Source: Lautropia sp.
Lineage (GTDB): Bacteria > Pseudomonadota > Gammaproteobacteria > Burkholderiales > Burkholderiaceae_E
Direction: 5' to 3'
Assembly: GCA_030532425.1 (NCBI GenBank)
Contig: JAUNLD010000029.1
Location: 1-36,439, forward strand
DNA: 36,439 nucleotides
Within the stretch, counting starts at the first letter, position 1. The number at the start of each line of letters is the position of its first letter. The notes beneath the pieces were generated by a model, which saw nothing but the letters and a program-made list of their open reading frames with translations, was not told where the DNA came from and searched no databases. The position numbers and the translations under genes were made by a program. Below, piece after piece: positions 7,413 through 17,867 of this stretch.

Positions 7413-8498
7413 ATGAGCGTTCGCCTGGCCATCGATGCTATGGGCGGGGACCACGGCCTGGCCGTGACGGTACCCGCTGCGCTGTCCTTCCTTCAGTCGC
7501 ACGCGGATGCCGAGTTGCTGCTGGTCGGCAGGCCGGACGAGGTGGAACAGGCGCTGCGCGAGCAGGCTTCCCGCCTGGGTGATGCCGCACCGTTGCAGGC
7601 GCGCATCCGGGTCGTGCCTGCCAGCGAGGTCATCCGCATGGATGACAACCCGGTGCAGGCCTTGCGCAACCGGCGTGATTCCTCGATGCGCGTCGCCATC
7701 GAGCAGGTCAAGGCCGGCGCGGCCGATGCCTGTGTCAGCGCCGGCAATACCGGTGCGCTGATGGCCATCTCGCGTTTCGTGCTCAAGACGCTGCCCGGGA
7801 TCGACCGGCCGGCCATCGCCACGCAGCTGCCCACGCAGAAGGGCGGTTACACGACGATGCTCGATCTCGGTGCCAACGTCGATTGCGAGCCGGTGCACCT
7901 GTTGCAGTTCGCCATCATGGGTAGCGCCCTGTCCGCCGTGCTCGACGAGCGCGAAAGGCCCGCGGTCGGGCTGCTCAACATCGGCGAGGAACTCATCAAG
8001 GGCAACGATGTCGTCAAGGAAGCCGCGCGCCTGATCCGCGAGACGCCGCTCAACTTCATCGGCAACATCGAGGGCAATGACGTCTATGCCGGCAAGGCCG
8101 ACGTCGTCGTCTGTGACGGCTTCGTGGGCAATGTTGCGCTCAAGACATCCGAAGGCGTTGCCCAGATGATCGGCGCATTCATGCGCCAGGAGTTCTCGCG
8201 CAACGCGCTGACCCGGCTGGCCGCACTCTGTGCCGCGCCGGTGCTCAGGCGCTTCAAGGCGCGTGTCGATCATCGCCGCTACAACGGTGCCTGCCTGATC
8301 GGTTTGCGCGGCATCGTCCTCAAGAGCCACGGCTCGGCGGATGCCTTTGCCTATGACCACGCCCTGCGTCGTGCCTACGATGCAGCCCGCCACGGGCTGC
8401 TCGAACGCATCACGGCCGCGATGGCTGCTGTTGAGCCGGCCCGTCCCGTTGCCCAGGTGCCTGCTGCTCCGGTCGAGGGCGAGAACCAGCCGGCCTGA
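7413..8498 (+). CDS. plsX: Phosphate acyltransferase PlsX
   Basis: Makes acyl-phosphate from acyl-ACP, the acyl donor for the first step of phospholipid synthesis through PlsY; acts at the membrane surface. The family start [12 protein letters not shown] and the motifs [21 protein letters not shown] and NIGEE are all present. It is 361 residues long, slightly above the usual ~345 because of an Ala/Pro-rich tail after about 335. It lies 72 bp after rpmF. Confidence 0.96.
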   Translation: MSVRLAIDAMGGDHGLAVTVPAALSFLQSHADAELLLVGRPDEVEQALREQASRLGDAAPLQARIRVVPASEVIRMDDNPVQALRNRRDSSMRVAIEQVKAGAADACVSAGNTGALMAISRFVLKTLPGIDRPAIATQLPTQKGGYTTMLDLGANVDCEPVHLLQFAIMGSALSAVLDERERPAVGLLNIGEELIKGNDVVKEAARLIRETPLNFIGNIEGNDVYAGKADVVVCDGFVGNVALKTSEGVAQMIGAFMRQEFSRNALTRLAALCAAPVLRRFKARVDHRRYNGACLIGLRGIVLKSHGSADAFAYDHALRRAYDAARHGLLERITAAMAAVEPARPVAQVPAAPVEGENQPA

Positions 8499-8848
8499 AG
8501 CACGCCGCGGGGGCGCTGCCGCTCCGGCCTGTGCGGGGTGGTCGCGGTGCTCATTGTCGCGTTTCCATCGTCCGCATGTCCGCACCCCCGGGCTGGTGGC
8601 CGCATGGCAGGGCGCGTGCACGCAAGGCCCGTGGCCTGGGGGTGCTGCTTTCGCTGCGGGACGCTGCTTTCGCTTTTTCCAGGCTTCTGGTTGCGCTGCG
8701 CAATGGACGGGGGCGGTGCATGCCGTATCATGCGGGCTGGCTGCGCAGGAAGGGCGCAAGACGTGGGTTTTTCCCAGGTGCTGTGCCGTCAGGGCCTTTG
8801 CTGCTCCTGCGCGGATGGATGGAATCTTTTTGCTGATCTGGCAACGCG
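8499..8848 (+). other. 350-bp gap between plsX and fabH
   Basis: No believable gene or clear promoter. Open frames here have no ribosome site and no protein-like composition. The 12-bp direct repeat GCTGCTTTCGCT occurs at 8644-8655 and 8663-8674. Such a long gap is unusual between these two genes. Confidence 0.4.
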
Positions 8849-9877
8849 ATGTCGACAACCGAGCATGCTGTAAATCCGTCTTCCCTTCCGGCCGTCGGTG
8901 CCCACCGTTTTTCACGGGTCGTCGGGGTGGGGTCCGCCCTGCCGGCGCGCTGCGTCACCAACGACGAGCTGGCACGCGAACTGGCCGCGAAGGGTATCGA
9001 GACCTCGGATGAGTGGATCACCACGCGGACCGGCATCCGTCAGCGCTGGCTGGCGGGTCCGCAAGAGACCACCGCCTCGCTGGGTACCCAGGCGGCACAG
9101 GCCGCACTCCGGATGGCCGGCCTGAAGGCCGACGACATCGATCTGGTGGTCTGCGCCACCAGCACGCCCGACCAGATCTTTCCCAGCACCGCCTGCCTGA
9201 TTCAGGATCGCCTGGGCATCCGGACGGGGGGCGCCTTCGACGTGCAGGCCGTCTGCAGCGGTTTTGCCTATGCCCTGGCCAATGCCGATGCGCTGGTGCG
9301 CGCCGGTGTGGCCCAGCGGGCCCTGGTGATCGGTGCCGATGTCTTCTCCCGCATCCTCGACTGGAACGATCGCACCACCTGTGTGCTCTTCGGTGATGGC
9401 GCCGGGGCCGTGGTGCTGGCTGCCGACGACACGCCGGGCGTGCTGGTGTCGCGCCTGCATGCCGATGGCAGCCAGTCCGGCATCCTCGCCGCCGCCGGCA
9501 GTGTCCGCGGGGGCGAAGTCACGGGTCATCCCTTCCTCCGGATGGACGGGCAGGCGGTCTTCAAGCTGGCGGTCCGCGTGCTGGCCGACGTGGCCCACGA
9601 GACCCTGGCGGCGGCGGGTTTCGGTGTGGCCGACCTCGACTGGCTGGTCCCGCACCAGGCCAACATCCGCATCCTCGCCGCGACGGCCTCGCGGCTGGGC
9701 ATCTCGCCCGACAAGGTGATGTCCACCGTGGCCGAACATGCCAACACCTCGGCCGCGTCGGTGCCATTGGCACTGGCCCGGGGCGTGGAAGACGGCCGGA
9801 TCAGGCCGGGCCAGCTTGTGCTGCTGGAAGGGGTGGGCGGTGGCTTCACCTGGGCGGCCAACCTGATCCGCTTCTGA
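8849..9877 (+). CDS. fabH: Beta-ketoacyl-ACP synthase III
   Basis: Starts fatty-acid synthesis by condensing acetyl-CoA with malonyl-ACP. The catalytic triad is C136 (VQAVCSGFA), H269 (VPHQANIRI) and N299 ([11 protein letters not shown]). The spacing matches E. coli C112-H244-N274 within one residue, so the N-terminus is about 24 residues longer. No strong ribosome site precedes ATG 8849, and a later start is possible, though the family core VVGVGSALP begins only at residue ~26. fabD follows after 77 bp. Confidence 0.95.
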   Translation: MSTTEHAVNPSSLPAVGAHRFSRVVGVGSALPARCVTNDELARELAAKGIETSDEWITTRTGIRQRWLAGPQETTASLGTQAAQAALRMAGLKADDIDLVVCATSTPDQIFPSTACLIQDRLGIRTGGAFDVQAVCSGFAYALANADALVRAGVAQRALVIGADVFSRILDWNDRTTCVLFGDGAGAVVLAADDTPGVLVSRLHADGSQSGILAAAGSVRGGEVTGHPFLRMDGQAVFKLAVRVLADVAHETLAAAGFGVADLDWLVPHQANIRILAATASRLGISPDKVMSTVAEHANTSAASVPLALARGVEDGRIRPGQLVLLEGVGGGFTWAANLIRF

Positions 9878-9954
9878 GAATACGACATGGGCAGCCACCC
9901 GCAGCGCCTGGGGCGTGCAGGGCTGCTGCTCGACAAACCGACCCGGAGACCCCG

Positions 9955-10902
9955 ATGAGTGTTGCTTTTGTTTTTCCCGGCCAAGGATCGCAATCGGTCG
10001 GGATGTTGTCCAGCCTGGCGCCCCGCCCTGAAGTCGATGCCCTGCTCAGGCGGGCAGATGCCGCGCTGGGGTTGCCGCTGTCGCGCGTGATCGCCGATGG
10101 CCCGGCCGAAGAGCTGAACCTCACCACCTGGACGCAGCCGGCGATGCTGCTGGGCGGCATCGCCTGCCTGGAGGCCTGGCGGGCCGAAGGGGGCATCGAA
10201 CCGGCCTTCGTGGCCGGTCACAGCCTGGGCGAGTACACCGCCCTGGTGGCGGCGGGGTCGCTCGATCTCGACAGTGCCCTGCGGCTGGTGCGCCTGCGCG
10301 CGCAGGCCATGCAGGAGGCGGTGCCCGTGGGTACCGGCGGCATGGCGGCCATCCTCGGCCTGGCGGATGAGGACGTGAAGGCCGCCTGTGCCGAGGCCCG
10401 GGCCGTGCCCGGCAGCGATGCCCGTGAGGAAGTGGCACCGGTCAACTTCAACGCCCCTTCCCAGGTGGTCATCGCCGGCCATATCGAGGCTGTCAGGCGC
10501 GCCTGCGAGGCCGCCAGGGCCCGCGGGGCCAAGCGTGCCGTGATGTTGCCGGTGTCGGCTCCCTTCCATTCGGTGCTGCTGCAACCGGCCGGCGATGTCC
10601 TGCAGAAGGCGCTGGCCGACATCGATCTGCACCCGCCACGCATCCCGCTCGTCAACAACGTCGATGTGGCCTTCGAGACGGATCCGGCCCGCATCCGTGA
10701 TGCGCTGGTGCGGCAGGCCTGGCATCCGGTGCGCTGGGTCGAGCTGATCGAGGCGCTGTCGGCCAGGGGGGTCGACCATTTTGTCGAATTCGGCCCCGGC
10801 AAGGTGCTCACCGGCCTCATCAGGCGGATCGCCCCCCAGGCACGACTCGATAACGTCTTCGACGCAGAATCCCTCAAAACCACGCTGGAAAAATTCCAAT
10901 GA
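9955..10902 (+). CDS. fabD: Malonyl-CoA:ACP transacylase
   Basis: Loads malonyl groups onto ACP. FPGQGSQ opens the protein, the nucleophile is S90 in GHSLGEY and the partner histidine is H205 in APFHSV. At 315 residues it is of normal length. CGGAGA lies before the ATG. Its stop overlaps the fabG start by 4 bases (ATGA), which indicates translational coupling. Confidence 0.96.
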   Translation: MSVAFVFPGQGSQSVGMLSSLAPRPEVDALLRRADAALGLPLSRVIADGPAEELNLTTWTQPAMLLGGIACLEAWRAEGGIEPAFVAGHSLGEYTALVAAGSLDLDSALRLVRLRAQAMQEAVPVGTGGMAAILGLADEDVKAACAEARAVPGSDAREEVAPVNFNAPSQVVIAGHIEAVRRACEAARARGAKRAVMLPVSAPFHSVLLQPAGDVLQKALADIDLHPPRIPLVNNVDVAFETDPARIRDALVRQAWHPVRWVELIEALSARGVDHFVEFGPGKVLTGLIRRIAPQARLDNVFDAESLKTTLEKFQ

Positions 10903-11660
10903 GTACAAACACTCCTCATCCTCTGGGCAGTCTCGATGGGCAGGTCGCCCTCGTCACCGGTGCCTCGCGCGGGATTGGTCAGGCCATCGCCACGATGCTG
11001 GCCAGGGCGGGTGCCACCGTCATCGGCACTGCCACCTCCGAGTCCGGTGCTGCGGCCATTGGCGAGCATCTGGGGGCGCCCCACCGTGGTGTGGCCCTCG
11101 ATGTCAATGATGCCGCCGCCTGCGCCGCCCTGGTCGATCAGATCGTCGCCGATCACGGCAAGCTCTCGATCCTCGTCAACAACGCCGGCATCACCCGTGA
11201 CACGCTGGCCATGCGCATGAAGGACGAAGACTGGGCGGCCGTCATCGACACCAACCTGACCGCCGTGTTCCGCATGGCCCGCCTGGCGATCAAGCCGATG
11301 ATGAAGGCGCGCAGCGGCCGGATCATCAACATCACCTCGGTGGTGGGGCAGTCGGGCAACCCCGGCCAGACCAATTATGCGGCCGCCAAGGCGGGTGTGG
11401 CAGGGATGTCACGGGCGCTGGCCCGCGAGGTTGCCAGCCGCGGGATTACCGTAAACTGCGTGGCACCAGGCTTCATCGACACGGACATGACCCGGGCACT
11501 GTCGGCCGAGCAGCACGAATCGCTCAAGCAGCAGATCCCGGCCGCGCGTCTTGGCCATGTCGATGACATCGCCGGCGCCGTGCTGTACCTCGCCTCGCCG
11601 GGCGCTTCCTACGTGACCGGTGTCACCTTGCCGGTCTCTGGGGGGATGTTCATGGTTTGA
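10899..11660 (+). CDS. fabG: 3-oxoacyl-ACP reductase
   Basis: NADPH-dependent reductase of the elongation cycle, in the short-chain dehydrogenase family. Cofactor motif TGASRGIGQ near residue 20, NNAGITRD near 95, active-site serine in ITSVVGQSG, and Y160-xxx-K164 (YAAAK). The C-terminus SGGMFMV is typical. At 253 residues it is standard. It is coupled to fabD by a 4-bp overlap and followed by a 151-bp gap before acpP. Confidence 0.96.
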   Translation: MSTNTPHPLGSLDGQVALVTGASRGIGQAIATMLARAGATVIGTATSESGAAAIGEHLGAPHRGVALDVNDAAACAALVDQIVADHGKLSILVNNAGITRDTLAMRMKDEDWAAVIDTNLTAVFRMARLAIKPMMKARSGRIINITSVVGQSGNPGQTNYAAAKAGVAGMSRALAREVASRGITVNCVAPGFIDTDMTRALSAEQHESLKQQIPAARLGHVDDIAGAVLYLASPGASYVTGVTLPVSGGMFMV

Positions 11661-11811
11661 GGCTACTATCGCGGACTGTCATTGACGTTTTCCCGAGTTC
11701 CTGCTGGAAATCGGGGCAGGCCGGCCGGAAATTTTTTGCGGTCGGCATCTTCCAAACCAAAAAGCCGGTTAATCTATCGGCACAGTAGTCACTCATCAGG
11801 AGAGTATTCAA

Positions 11812-12051
11812 ATGTCGGATATCGAGGCGCGGGTCAAGAAGATTGTGGCCGAACAGCTGGGCGTGAACGAGGCCGAGGTCAAGACCGCATCGTCCTTCGT
11901 CGACGACCTGGGTGCCGATTCGCTGGACAACGTCGAGCTGGTCATGGCTCTGGAAGACGAGTTCGGTACCGAGATCCCGGACGAGGAAGCCGAGAAGATC
12001 ACCACCGTCCAGCAGGCAATCGATTTCGTCAAGGCCCATTCCAAGAGCTGA
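11812..12051 (+). CDS. acpP: Acyl carrier protein
   Basis: Carries growing acyl chains on a phosphopantetheine arm attached to S37 in [10 protein letters not shown]. It has 79 acidic residues in the usual four-helix pattern. AGGAGA lies before the ATG. The 151-bp upstream gap has TTGACG near 11682 but no clear -10, so a separate acpP promoter is likely on family grounds but not shown. The stop overlaps the fabF start (TGATG). Confidence 0.97.
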   Translation: MSDIEARVKKIVAEQLGVNEAEVKTASSFVDDLGADSLDNVELVMALEDEFGTEIPDEEAEKITTVQQAIDFVKAHSKS

Positions 12052-13286
12052 TGAGCAAGCGTCGCGTCGTCATCACGGGCCTGGGCCTCATCTCGCCGGT
12101 CGGTAACGACGTCGAGACCGGCTGGGCCAACCTGCTGGCGGGCAAATCGGGTATCGGCACGATCACGCGTTTCGATGCGTCGCCGTTCCCGTCCCGCATT
12201 GCGGGTGAGGTGCGGGATTTCAACCCGTCCGACTGGATGAATGCCAAGGAGTCGCGTCACTTCGACACCTTCATTCATTACGGAATCGCGGCCGGCCTGC
12301 AGGCCTTCCGCGACAGCGGGCTGGAAATCACCGAGCAGAACGCCGAGCGCTTCGGCGCCTTCGTTGGCTCGGGCATCGGTGGCCTGCCGCTGATCGAAAG
12401 CACCCACATCGAGTACCTCAACCGCGGGGCGCGGCGCATCTCGCCGTTCTTCGTGCCGGGTTCGATCATCAACCTGGTGGCGGGGCAGCTGTCGATCATG
12501 CTGGGGCTGCAAGGTCCCAGCTATGCCATCGTCAGTGCCTGCACCACGGGCCTGCACTGCATCGGCGATGCCGGACGCCTGATCGCCTATGGCGATGCCG
12601 ACGTCATGCTGGCCGGGGGCGCCGAGTGCAACATGTCGCCGCTGGGTGTGGGGGGCTTTGCCTCGATGAAGGCGCTGTCGACGCGCAATGACGATCCCGC
12701 GGCGGCCAGTCGCCCGTGGGACCGCGACCGCGACGGCTTCGTGCTGGGCGAGGGCGCCGGGGTGCTGGTGCTCGAAGAGCTGGAGCACGCCAGGAAGCGT
12801 GGTGCCCGCATCTATGCCGAGCTGACCGGTTTCGGGATGAGTTCCGATGCCCACCACATCACCGCGCCCGACATGCGCGGACCGGCACGTGGCATGGGCA
12901 ACGCGCTGCGCGATGCCGGGGTCAACCCCGACCAGGTGCAGTACATCAACGCCCACGGCACGTCCACGCCGCTGGGGGATCTGAACGAAACCCGTGCGAT
13001 CAAGCTGGCCTTTGGCGAGCATGCATCCCGGCTGGTCGTCAACTCCACCAAGTCGATGACCGGGCACCTGCTCGGCGCGGCCGGTGGTGTCGAGGCGGTG
13101 TTCACGGCCCTGGCCGTGCATCATCAGGTCTCGCCGCCCACCATCAACATCGACAACCAGGATCCCGAGTGTGACCTCGATTACTGCGCCAACGAGGCGC
13201 GGCCGATGGCCATCGATGTGGCACTTTCAAATTCCTTCGGTTTTGGTGGCACCAACGGCACGCTGGTCATGCGTCGTTTCAGCTGA
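12051..13286 (+). CDS. fabF: Beta-ketoacyl-ACP synthase II
   Basis: Elongating condensing enzyme. The Cys-His-His triad is C164 (SACTTG), H302 (NAHGTST) and H339 ([10 protein letters not shown]), within one residue of the E. coli numbers. It has 411 residues. The start ATG 12051 ([18 protein letters not shown]) shares a base with the acpP stop. The frame stays open upstream to 11682, but that part runs through acpP in another frame and is not coding. Confidence 0.97.
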   Translation: MSKRRVVITGLGLISPVGNDVETGWANLLAGKSGIGTITRFDASPFPSRIAGEVRDFNPSDWMNAKESRHFDTFIHYGIAAGLQAFRDSGLEITEQNAERFGAFVGSGIGGLPLIESTHIEYLNRGARRISPFFVPGSIINLVAGQLSIMLGLQGPSYAIVSACTTGLHCIGDAGRLIAYGDADVMLAGGAECNMSPLGVGGFASMKALSTRNDDPAAASRPWDRDRDGFVLGEGAGVLVLEELEHARKRGARIYAELTGFGMSSDAHHITAPDMRGPARGMGNALRDAGVNPDQVQYINAHGTSTPLGDLNETRAIKLAFGEHASRLVVNSTKSMTGHLLGAAGGVEAVFTALAVHHQVSPPTINIDNQDPECDLDYCANEARPMAIDVALSNSFGFGGTNGTLVMRRFS

Positions 13287-13343
13287 TCTTCACCGCGTGT
13301 GCCCGGGGGTGCTGCTGCGCGCCCGGGTACGACAGCCCACGCC

Positions 13344-13976
13344 ATGCCGCATGCGTTGCTGATCCAGGTCAGTCAGGCTGACGTCAGCCGTCGCCTCGAC
13401 CAGGCGATCGTCGTGCTCGTCGTGCTGGCCATCCTTGTTGCCTGGCTGGCAGAGCCCGCTCAGCCGCTGGGCATGCTGGCGGTGGCCGCCCTGCTCGGCC
13501 TGTCGTGGTGGGTGCCGCGCCTGCTCAACGGCCAGCGTACCCGGTCTGCCTGCTCACCATCCAGCCTGTGCGCCCAGGCGCGCGTCAGCTACCGCCAGCC
13601 CGTGGCGCTGTCCTTCAGCCCACAGGGGGCGCTGCACGTGCAATGGCAGGCGGACGAGCACCTTGTTCCCGTGCAGGAATTGCGCATCCTGCAGCTGGGG
13701 TCGCTGCTGCAACTGGCTTTTTCCACCCCCGAGCCAACTCCATCCCCCCTTGAAACCGCGCATTTTGCGCCCATCACTCCGGGCAACGGCGGTGCGTCGT
13801 CCACCAGGGGCGCGGCCGGCACGTTAAGCAGCGCGTCCGCGTCCACTTCGCGCGTCAACCCGCCGGCCAGCCGTCATGGCAGTTGCCTGTTGTGGCTGGG
13901 CCGGCTGCCACCCGGGCAATCCGCAGCGCTGCGGCAATGGCTGCTGTGGCGCAGACGTGGGGAGCCGGGATCCTGA
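13344..13976 (+). CDS. Predicted two-helix inner-membrane protein, function unknown
   Basis: About 210 residues. Two hydrophobic helices near the N-terminus (about 21-36 and 41-60, with WW at the end) are followed by a soluble part rich in Ser, Pro and Ala. A short two-helix protein after fabF is usual in betaproteobacteria, and the layout recalls YgfX/CptA-like proteins, but I find no firm motif. ATG 13344 is preferred; GTG 13299 is in frame upstream. Codon use and direction fit a real gene. Confidence 0.6.
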   Translation: MPHALLIQVSQADVSRRLDQAIVVLVVLAILVAWLAEPAQPLGMLAVAALLGLSWWVPRLLNGQRTRSACSPSSLCAQARVSYRQPVALSFSPQGALHVQWQADEHLVPVQELRILQLGSLLQLAFSTPEPTPSPLETAHFAPITPGNGGASSTRGAAGTLSSASASTSRVNPPASRHGSCLLWLGRLPPGQSAALRQWLLWRRRGEPGS

Positions 13977-14034
13977 GCCGTCCCTGGGCGCCCACCCGTC
14001 CACCGACTGATTTTCATCCGAGGTTTTCTGACTG

Positions 14035-15579
14035 ATGAACATGCCGAATCTTCCCGGCCACTTCCAGAGCCGTTTTTCCCCGCGTCGTGCGGCACCGCTG
14101 GGCACTGCCGTGGCCGCCTGTGCGCTGGCTGTGGCCAGCCTGCTCGGTCCGGTGGCGCTGTTGCAGCCCGCACCGGCCGTGGCGCAGACGGCCGTGCGCA
14201 ACCTGCCCGATTTCACCGGGCTGGTCGAGCAGACGGGGGCTGCCGTCGTCAACATCCGCACCACCGAGCGTGCCGGCTCGCGCCGCAACCCGCAGGGTGT
14301 CGTGCCCGAGCTGGATCCGAACGATCCGTTCTTCGAGTTCTTCCGCCGTTTCTTCCCGCCCGGCGCCATTCCCAACCTGCCGCAGGAGCGCGAGCAGGCA
14401 CCCGGCGCGCCGGGTGGCGGTGAAGAGATCCCGCGCGGTCTGGGATCCGGCTTCATCATCTCGCCCGATGGCTACCTGCTCACCAACCATCATGTGGTCG
14501 ATGGCGCGGACGAGATCTACGTCACCCTCACCGACAAGCGTGAGCTGAAGGCCCGGCTGATCGGTTCGGACAAGAACACCGACGTGGCGCTCATCAAGAT
14601 CGAGGCCAACAACCTGCCGGTGCTGCCGGTGGGCGATCCCAACAAGCTGCGTGTCGGCGAATGGGTGGTGGCGATCGGTTCGCCCTTTGGCCTGGACAAC
14701 ACCGTCACGGCCGGCATCGTCTCGGCCAAGGCGCGCGAAACCGGCGATTACCTGCCCTTCATCCAGACCGATGTCGCGGTCAACCCCGGCAATTCGGGGG
14801 GGCCACTCATCAACATGGAAGGGCAGGTCGTCGGCATCAACTCGCAGATCTACAGCCGTACCGGCGGCTTCATGGGCATTTCCTTCGCCATTCCCATCGA
14901 TGAGGCCATCCGCGTCTCCGATCAGCTCAAGGCCAGCGGGCGCGTGGTGCGCGGACGCATCGGCGTGGCCATCACCGAGGTCAGCAAGGACATTGCCGAG
15001 CCACTGGGCCTGCCCAAGGCCCGTGGTGCCCAGGTCAGCAGTGTCGAGCCGAACGGTCCGGCTGCGCGGGGTGGCGTGATGGCCGGTGACATCATCCTCG
15101 GCTTCAACGGTCAGGCCATCGAGCGCTCCAGCGACCTGCCGCGCATCGTGGGCAACACCAAGCCCGGCAGCAAGGTCCAGATCGAGGTCTGGCGCCAGGG
15201 CGAGGCACGCAAGCTGGATGTGACGGTGGGCGAAGTCCCCCGCGCCGAGGGGCAGGGCAACCGCCGTGGCCTGAAATCCGGGCCGCAGACCCCCGCCAGG
15301 ACCAACTGGCTGGGCATGGTGGCCAATGATCTGGATGATGCCCAGCGCAAGAACCAGGACGTGGCCCGCGGTGGCGTCGTCATCACCATGCTCGACCCCA
15401 ACGGCATTGCCGCGCAGGCGGGCCTGCGTCAGGGCGACGTGCTGCTGCAGCTCAACAGCCAGCCGATCACCTCGGCCAGCCAGTTCGAGAGCATGCTGGG
15501 CAAGCTCGATCGCAAGCGCACGCTGGTGCTGCTGGTGCGCCGTGGCGGCGAAACCTCGTACCTGCCGGTCCGTCCCTGA
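14035..15579 (+). CDS. degQ: Periplasmic serine protease, DegQ/MucD (HtrA) family
   Basis: Quality-control protease and chaperone of the periplasm. An export signal covers about the first 53 residues (hydrophobic core AACALAVASLLGPVALL, ending near AVAQ). The catalytic triad is H153 (TNHHVVDG), D183 (KNTDVALI) and S254 (NPGNSGGPL). Two PDZ domains follow (about 290-380 and 425-510). It has 514 residues. In related genomes this gene ends an rpoE-rseA-rseB-mucD cluster; here those three regulators are missing and the unknown membrane protein precedes it. Confidence 0.94.
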   Translation: MNMPNLPGHFQSRFSPRRAAPLGTAVAACALAVASLLGPVALLQPAPAVAQTAVRNLPDFTGLVEQTGAAVVNIRTTERAGSRRNPQGVVPELDPNDPFFEFFRRFFPPGAIPNLPQEREQAPGAPGGGEEIPRGLGSGFIISPDGYLLTNHHVVDGADEIYVTLTDKRELKARLIGSDKNTDVALIKIEANNLPVLPVGDPNKLRVGEWVVAIGSPFGLDNTVTAGIVSAKARETGDYLPFIQTDVAVNPGNSGGPLINMEGQVVGINSQIYSRTGGFMGISFAIPIDEAIRVSDQLKASGRVVRGRIGVAITEVSKDIAEPLGLPKARGAQVSSVEPNGPAARGGVMAGDIILGFNGQAIERSSDLPRIVGNTKPGSKVQIEVWRQGEARKLDVTVGEVPRAEGQGNRRGLKSGPQTPARTNWLGMVANDLDDAQRKNQDVARGGVVITMLDPNGIAAQAGLRQGDVLLQLNSQPITSASQFESMLGKLDRKRTLVLLVRRGGETSYLPVRP

Positions 15580-15918
15580 GCACGGCCGCTTTCCGTCACC
15601 GGCCGCAAGGCCGGGGGCGGGCGGGTCTGCGGTGCCCCCGCGCCCACGGGTCTGCGGCGGCACCCGCACCCTCGGACTGCCGCAAAAAAATGCGGTGCGC
15701 GCCTGCAAGCGGCGTCAGGCCATCTACAATAGCCACCGATATTCCGTGCACGTCCCTGTGGGGCCCGCATGCCCGGAACCGGGGCATCCACCCGTTGGCC
15801 CGTACCGCCAGCCGCAACCCGCCTGAAGGCCCATGCCGCCTTCCAGGGGCCCCCCGGTCCGGTGCGTGCCCGCCGACGGGCGTGCCTGGCCTGTCCCCAG
15901 ACCCTTCCTGTCCATCAC
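15580..15918 (+). other. Gap between degQ and lepA
   Basis: About 340 bp without a gene. Just after the degQ stop lies a perfect hairpin CCGGCC-GCAA-GGCCGG (15599-15614) with a stable GNRA-type loop but no T-run, so it may stabilise the mRNA end more than terminate. A TACAAT box (15725-15730) with a weak CTGCAA 16 bp upstream is a possible lepA promoter. Confidence 0.4.
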
Positions 15919-17712
15919 ATGCAGCATATTCGCAACTTTTCCATCATCGCCCACATCGACCACGGCAAATCGACGCTGGCCGACCGCCTGATCCAGCGGC
16001 TGGGCGGCCTGTCCGAGCGCGAGATGGACAGTCAGGTGCTCGATTCGATGGATCTGGAGCGCGAGCGCGGCATCACCATCAAGGCACAGACCGCCTCGCT
16101 GCGCTACAAGGCAGCCGATGGCGTCGAGTACCAGTTCAACCTGATCGACACGCCGGGACACGTCGACTTTTCCTATGAGGTCAGCCGTTCGCTGTCGGCC
16201 TGCGAAGGCGCGCTGCTGGTGGTCGATGCCTCGCAGGGGGTCGAGGCGCAGACGGTGGCCAACTGCTACACCGCCATCGATCTTGGCGTCGAGGTCGTGC
16301 CGGTGCTCAACAAGATGGATCTGCCTTCGGCCGACCCGGACAACGCGCGGGCCGAGATCGAGGACGTGATCGGCATCGATGCCACCGACGCCATTCCGGC
16401 CAGCGCCAAGACCGGGCTGGGGCTGGACGAGATCATCGAGGCCATCGTCACCCGCATCCCGCCCCCCAAGGGGGACCCGGATGCGCCGCTGCAGGCGCTC
16501 ATCATCGATTCCTGGTTCGACAACTACGTCGGGGTCGTGATGCTGGTGCGGGTCGTCAACGGCACGCTCAAGGTGCGTGACCGCATCAAGCTGATGGCGG
16601 TCGACAACCAGCAGCTGGTCGACCAGCTCGGAGTCTTCACGCCGCGCTCGGCCCCGCGCGAGACGCTGTCGGCGGGCCAGGTGGGGTTCATCATCACCGG
16701 CATGAAGGATCTGAAGCATGCCAAGGTCGGCGACACCATCACCCATGCCTCGCCGGCCGCGAAGGAGCCGCTGCCCGGCTTCAAGGAGATCAAGCCCTCG
16801 GTCTTTGCCGGCCTGTACCCGGTCGAGGCCAGCGAGTACGATGCGCTGCGCGAAGCGCTCGAAAAACTCAAGCTCAACGATGCCTCGCTGCAGTTCGAGC
16901 CCGAAGTGTCCCAGGCGCTGGGTTTCGGTTTCCGCTGCGGCTTTCTCGGCATGCTGCACATGGACATCGTCCAGGAGCGGCTTGAGCGCGAGTACGACAT
17001 GGATCTCATCACCACGGCGCCCACCGTCATCTACGAGGTGATGATGACCGACGGCACCATCGAGCGGATCGAGAACCCGGCCCGCATGCCCGATGGTGCC
17101 CGCATCGCCGAGATCCGCGAGCCGATCGTCAAGGTGGTGGTGTTCGTGCCGCAGGAGTATGTCGGCCCCGTCATCACGCTGTGCACCAGCAAGCGCGGGG
17201 TGCAGCGTGACCTCTCCTATCACGGCCGTCACGTGCACCTCACCTACGAGCTGCCGATGAGCGAGATCGTGCTCGACTTCTTCGACCGCCTGAAGTCGGT
17301 GTCGCGCGGCTATGCGTCGATGGACTACGAGTTCCTCGAATACCGTGCCTCCGATGTCGTCAAGATGGATCTGCTCATCAACGGCGACAAGGTCGATGCG
17401 CTGTCGGTGATCGTGCACCGCTCCAATGCCCAGTCACGCGGGCGCGAGGTGGCCAGCCGCATGCGCGAACTGATTCCGCGCCAGATGTTCGATGTGGCGG
17501 TGCAGGCCGCCATCGGCAGCAACATCATCGCCCGCGAAACCATCAAGGCCATGCGCAAGAACGTGCTGGCCAAGTGCTATGGTGGCGACATCACCCGCAA
17601 GCGCAAGCTGCTCGAAAAGCAGAAGGCCGGCAAGAAGCGGATGAAGCAGGTCGGCTCGGTCGAGATTCCGCAGGAGGCCTTCCTGGCCGTGCTGCAGGCC
17701 GATGAGCGCTGA
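15919..17712 (+). CDS. lepA: Elongation factor 4 (LepA)
   Basis: Ribosome-binding GTPase acting in translation and subunit assembly. It has 597 residues, the family norm. The start [20 protein letters not shown] is the usual one and includes the P-loop; the frame stays open upstream to 15769 but has no support there. DTPGHVDF (G3) and NKMDLPSAD (G4) follow. The C-terminal lysine-rich [15 protein letters not shown] segment is diagnostic for LepA over EF-G. lepB follows in the same direction, a conserved pair. Confidence 0.97.
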   Translation: MQHIRNFSIIAHIDHGKSTLADRLIQRLGGLSEREMDSQVLDSMDLERERGITIKAQTASLRYKAADGVEYQFNLIDTPGHVDFSYEVSRSLSACEGALLVVDASQGVEAQTVANCYTAIDLGVEVVPVLNKMDLPSADPDNARAEIEDVIGIDATDAIPASAKTGLGLDEIIEAIVTRIPPPKGDPDAPLQALIIDSWFDNYVGVVMLVRVVNGTLKVRDRIKLMAVDNQQLVDQLGVFTPRSAPRETLSAGQVGFIITGMKDLKHAKVGDTITHASPAAKEPLPGFKEIKPSVFAGLYPVEASEYDALREALEKLKLNDASLQFEPEVSQALGFGFRCGFLGMLHMDIVQERLEREYDMDLITTAPTVIYEVMMTDGTIERIENPARMPDGARIAEIREPIVKVVVFVPQEYVGPVITLCTSKRGVQRDLSYHGRHVHLTYELPMSEIVLDFFDRLKSVSRGYASMDYEFLEYRASDVVKMDLLINGDKVDALSVIVHRSNAQSRGREVASRMRELIPRQMFDVAVQAAIGSNIIARETIKAMRKNVLAKCYGGDITRKRKLLEKQKAGKKRMKQVGSVEIPQEAFLAVLQADER

Positions 17713-17867
17713 TGGGCACGAGGGTGGGGCACCGGCCGCCGGTGCACGGACGCCGTTGGTCGGTTGCCGTCGCCCCGGGCGCCATCCTGCGCCGTCTGCC
17801 GTTTTATCTTCTGGCCGCAGCCGTGCCTGCCGTGCGGCTGTCCTTCTCCGGTTGATCCCTGTCTGAC

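Noticed and set aside
7155-8915. 586-codon open frame on the minus strand across rpmF and plsX
   Set aside because: Antisense to two certain genes; such long frames arise from high G+C codon bias. No domain or ribosome site.
11682-12050. Upstream extension of the fabF frame
   Set aside because: Runs through acpP in another frame; fabF has its normal start at 12051.
15769-15918. Upstream extension of the lepA frame
   Set aside because: Residues are unlike LepA, whose conserved start is at 15919.
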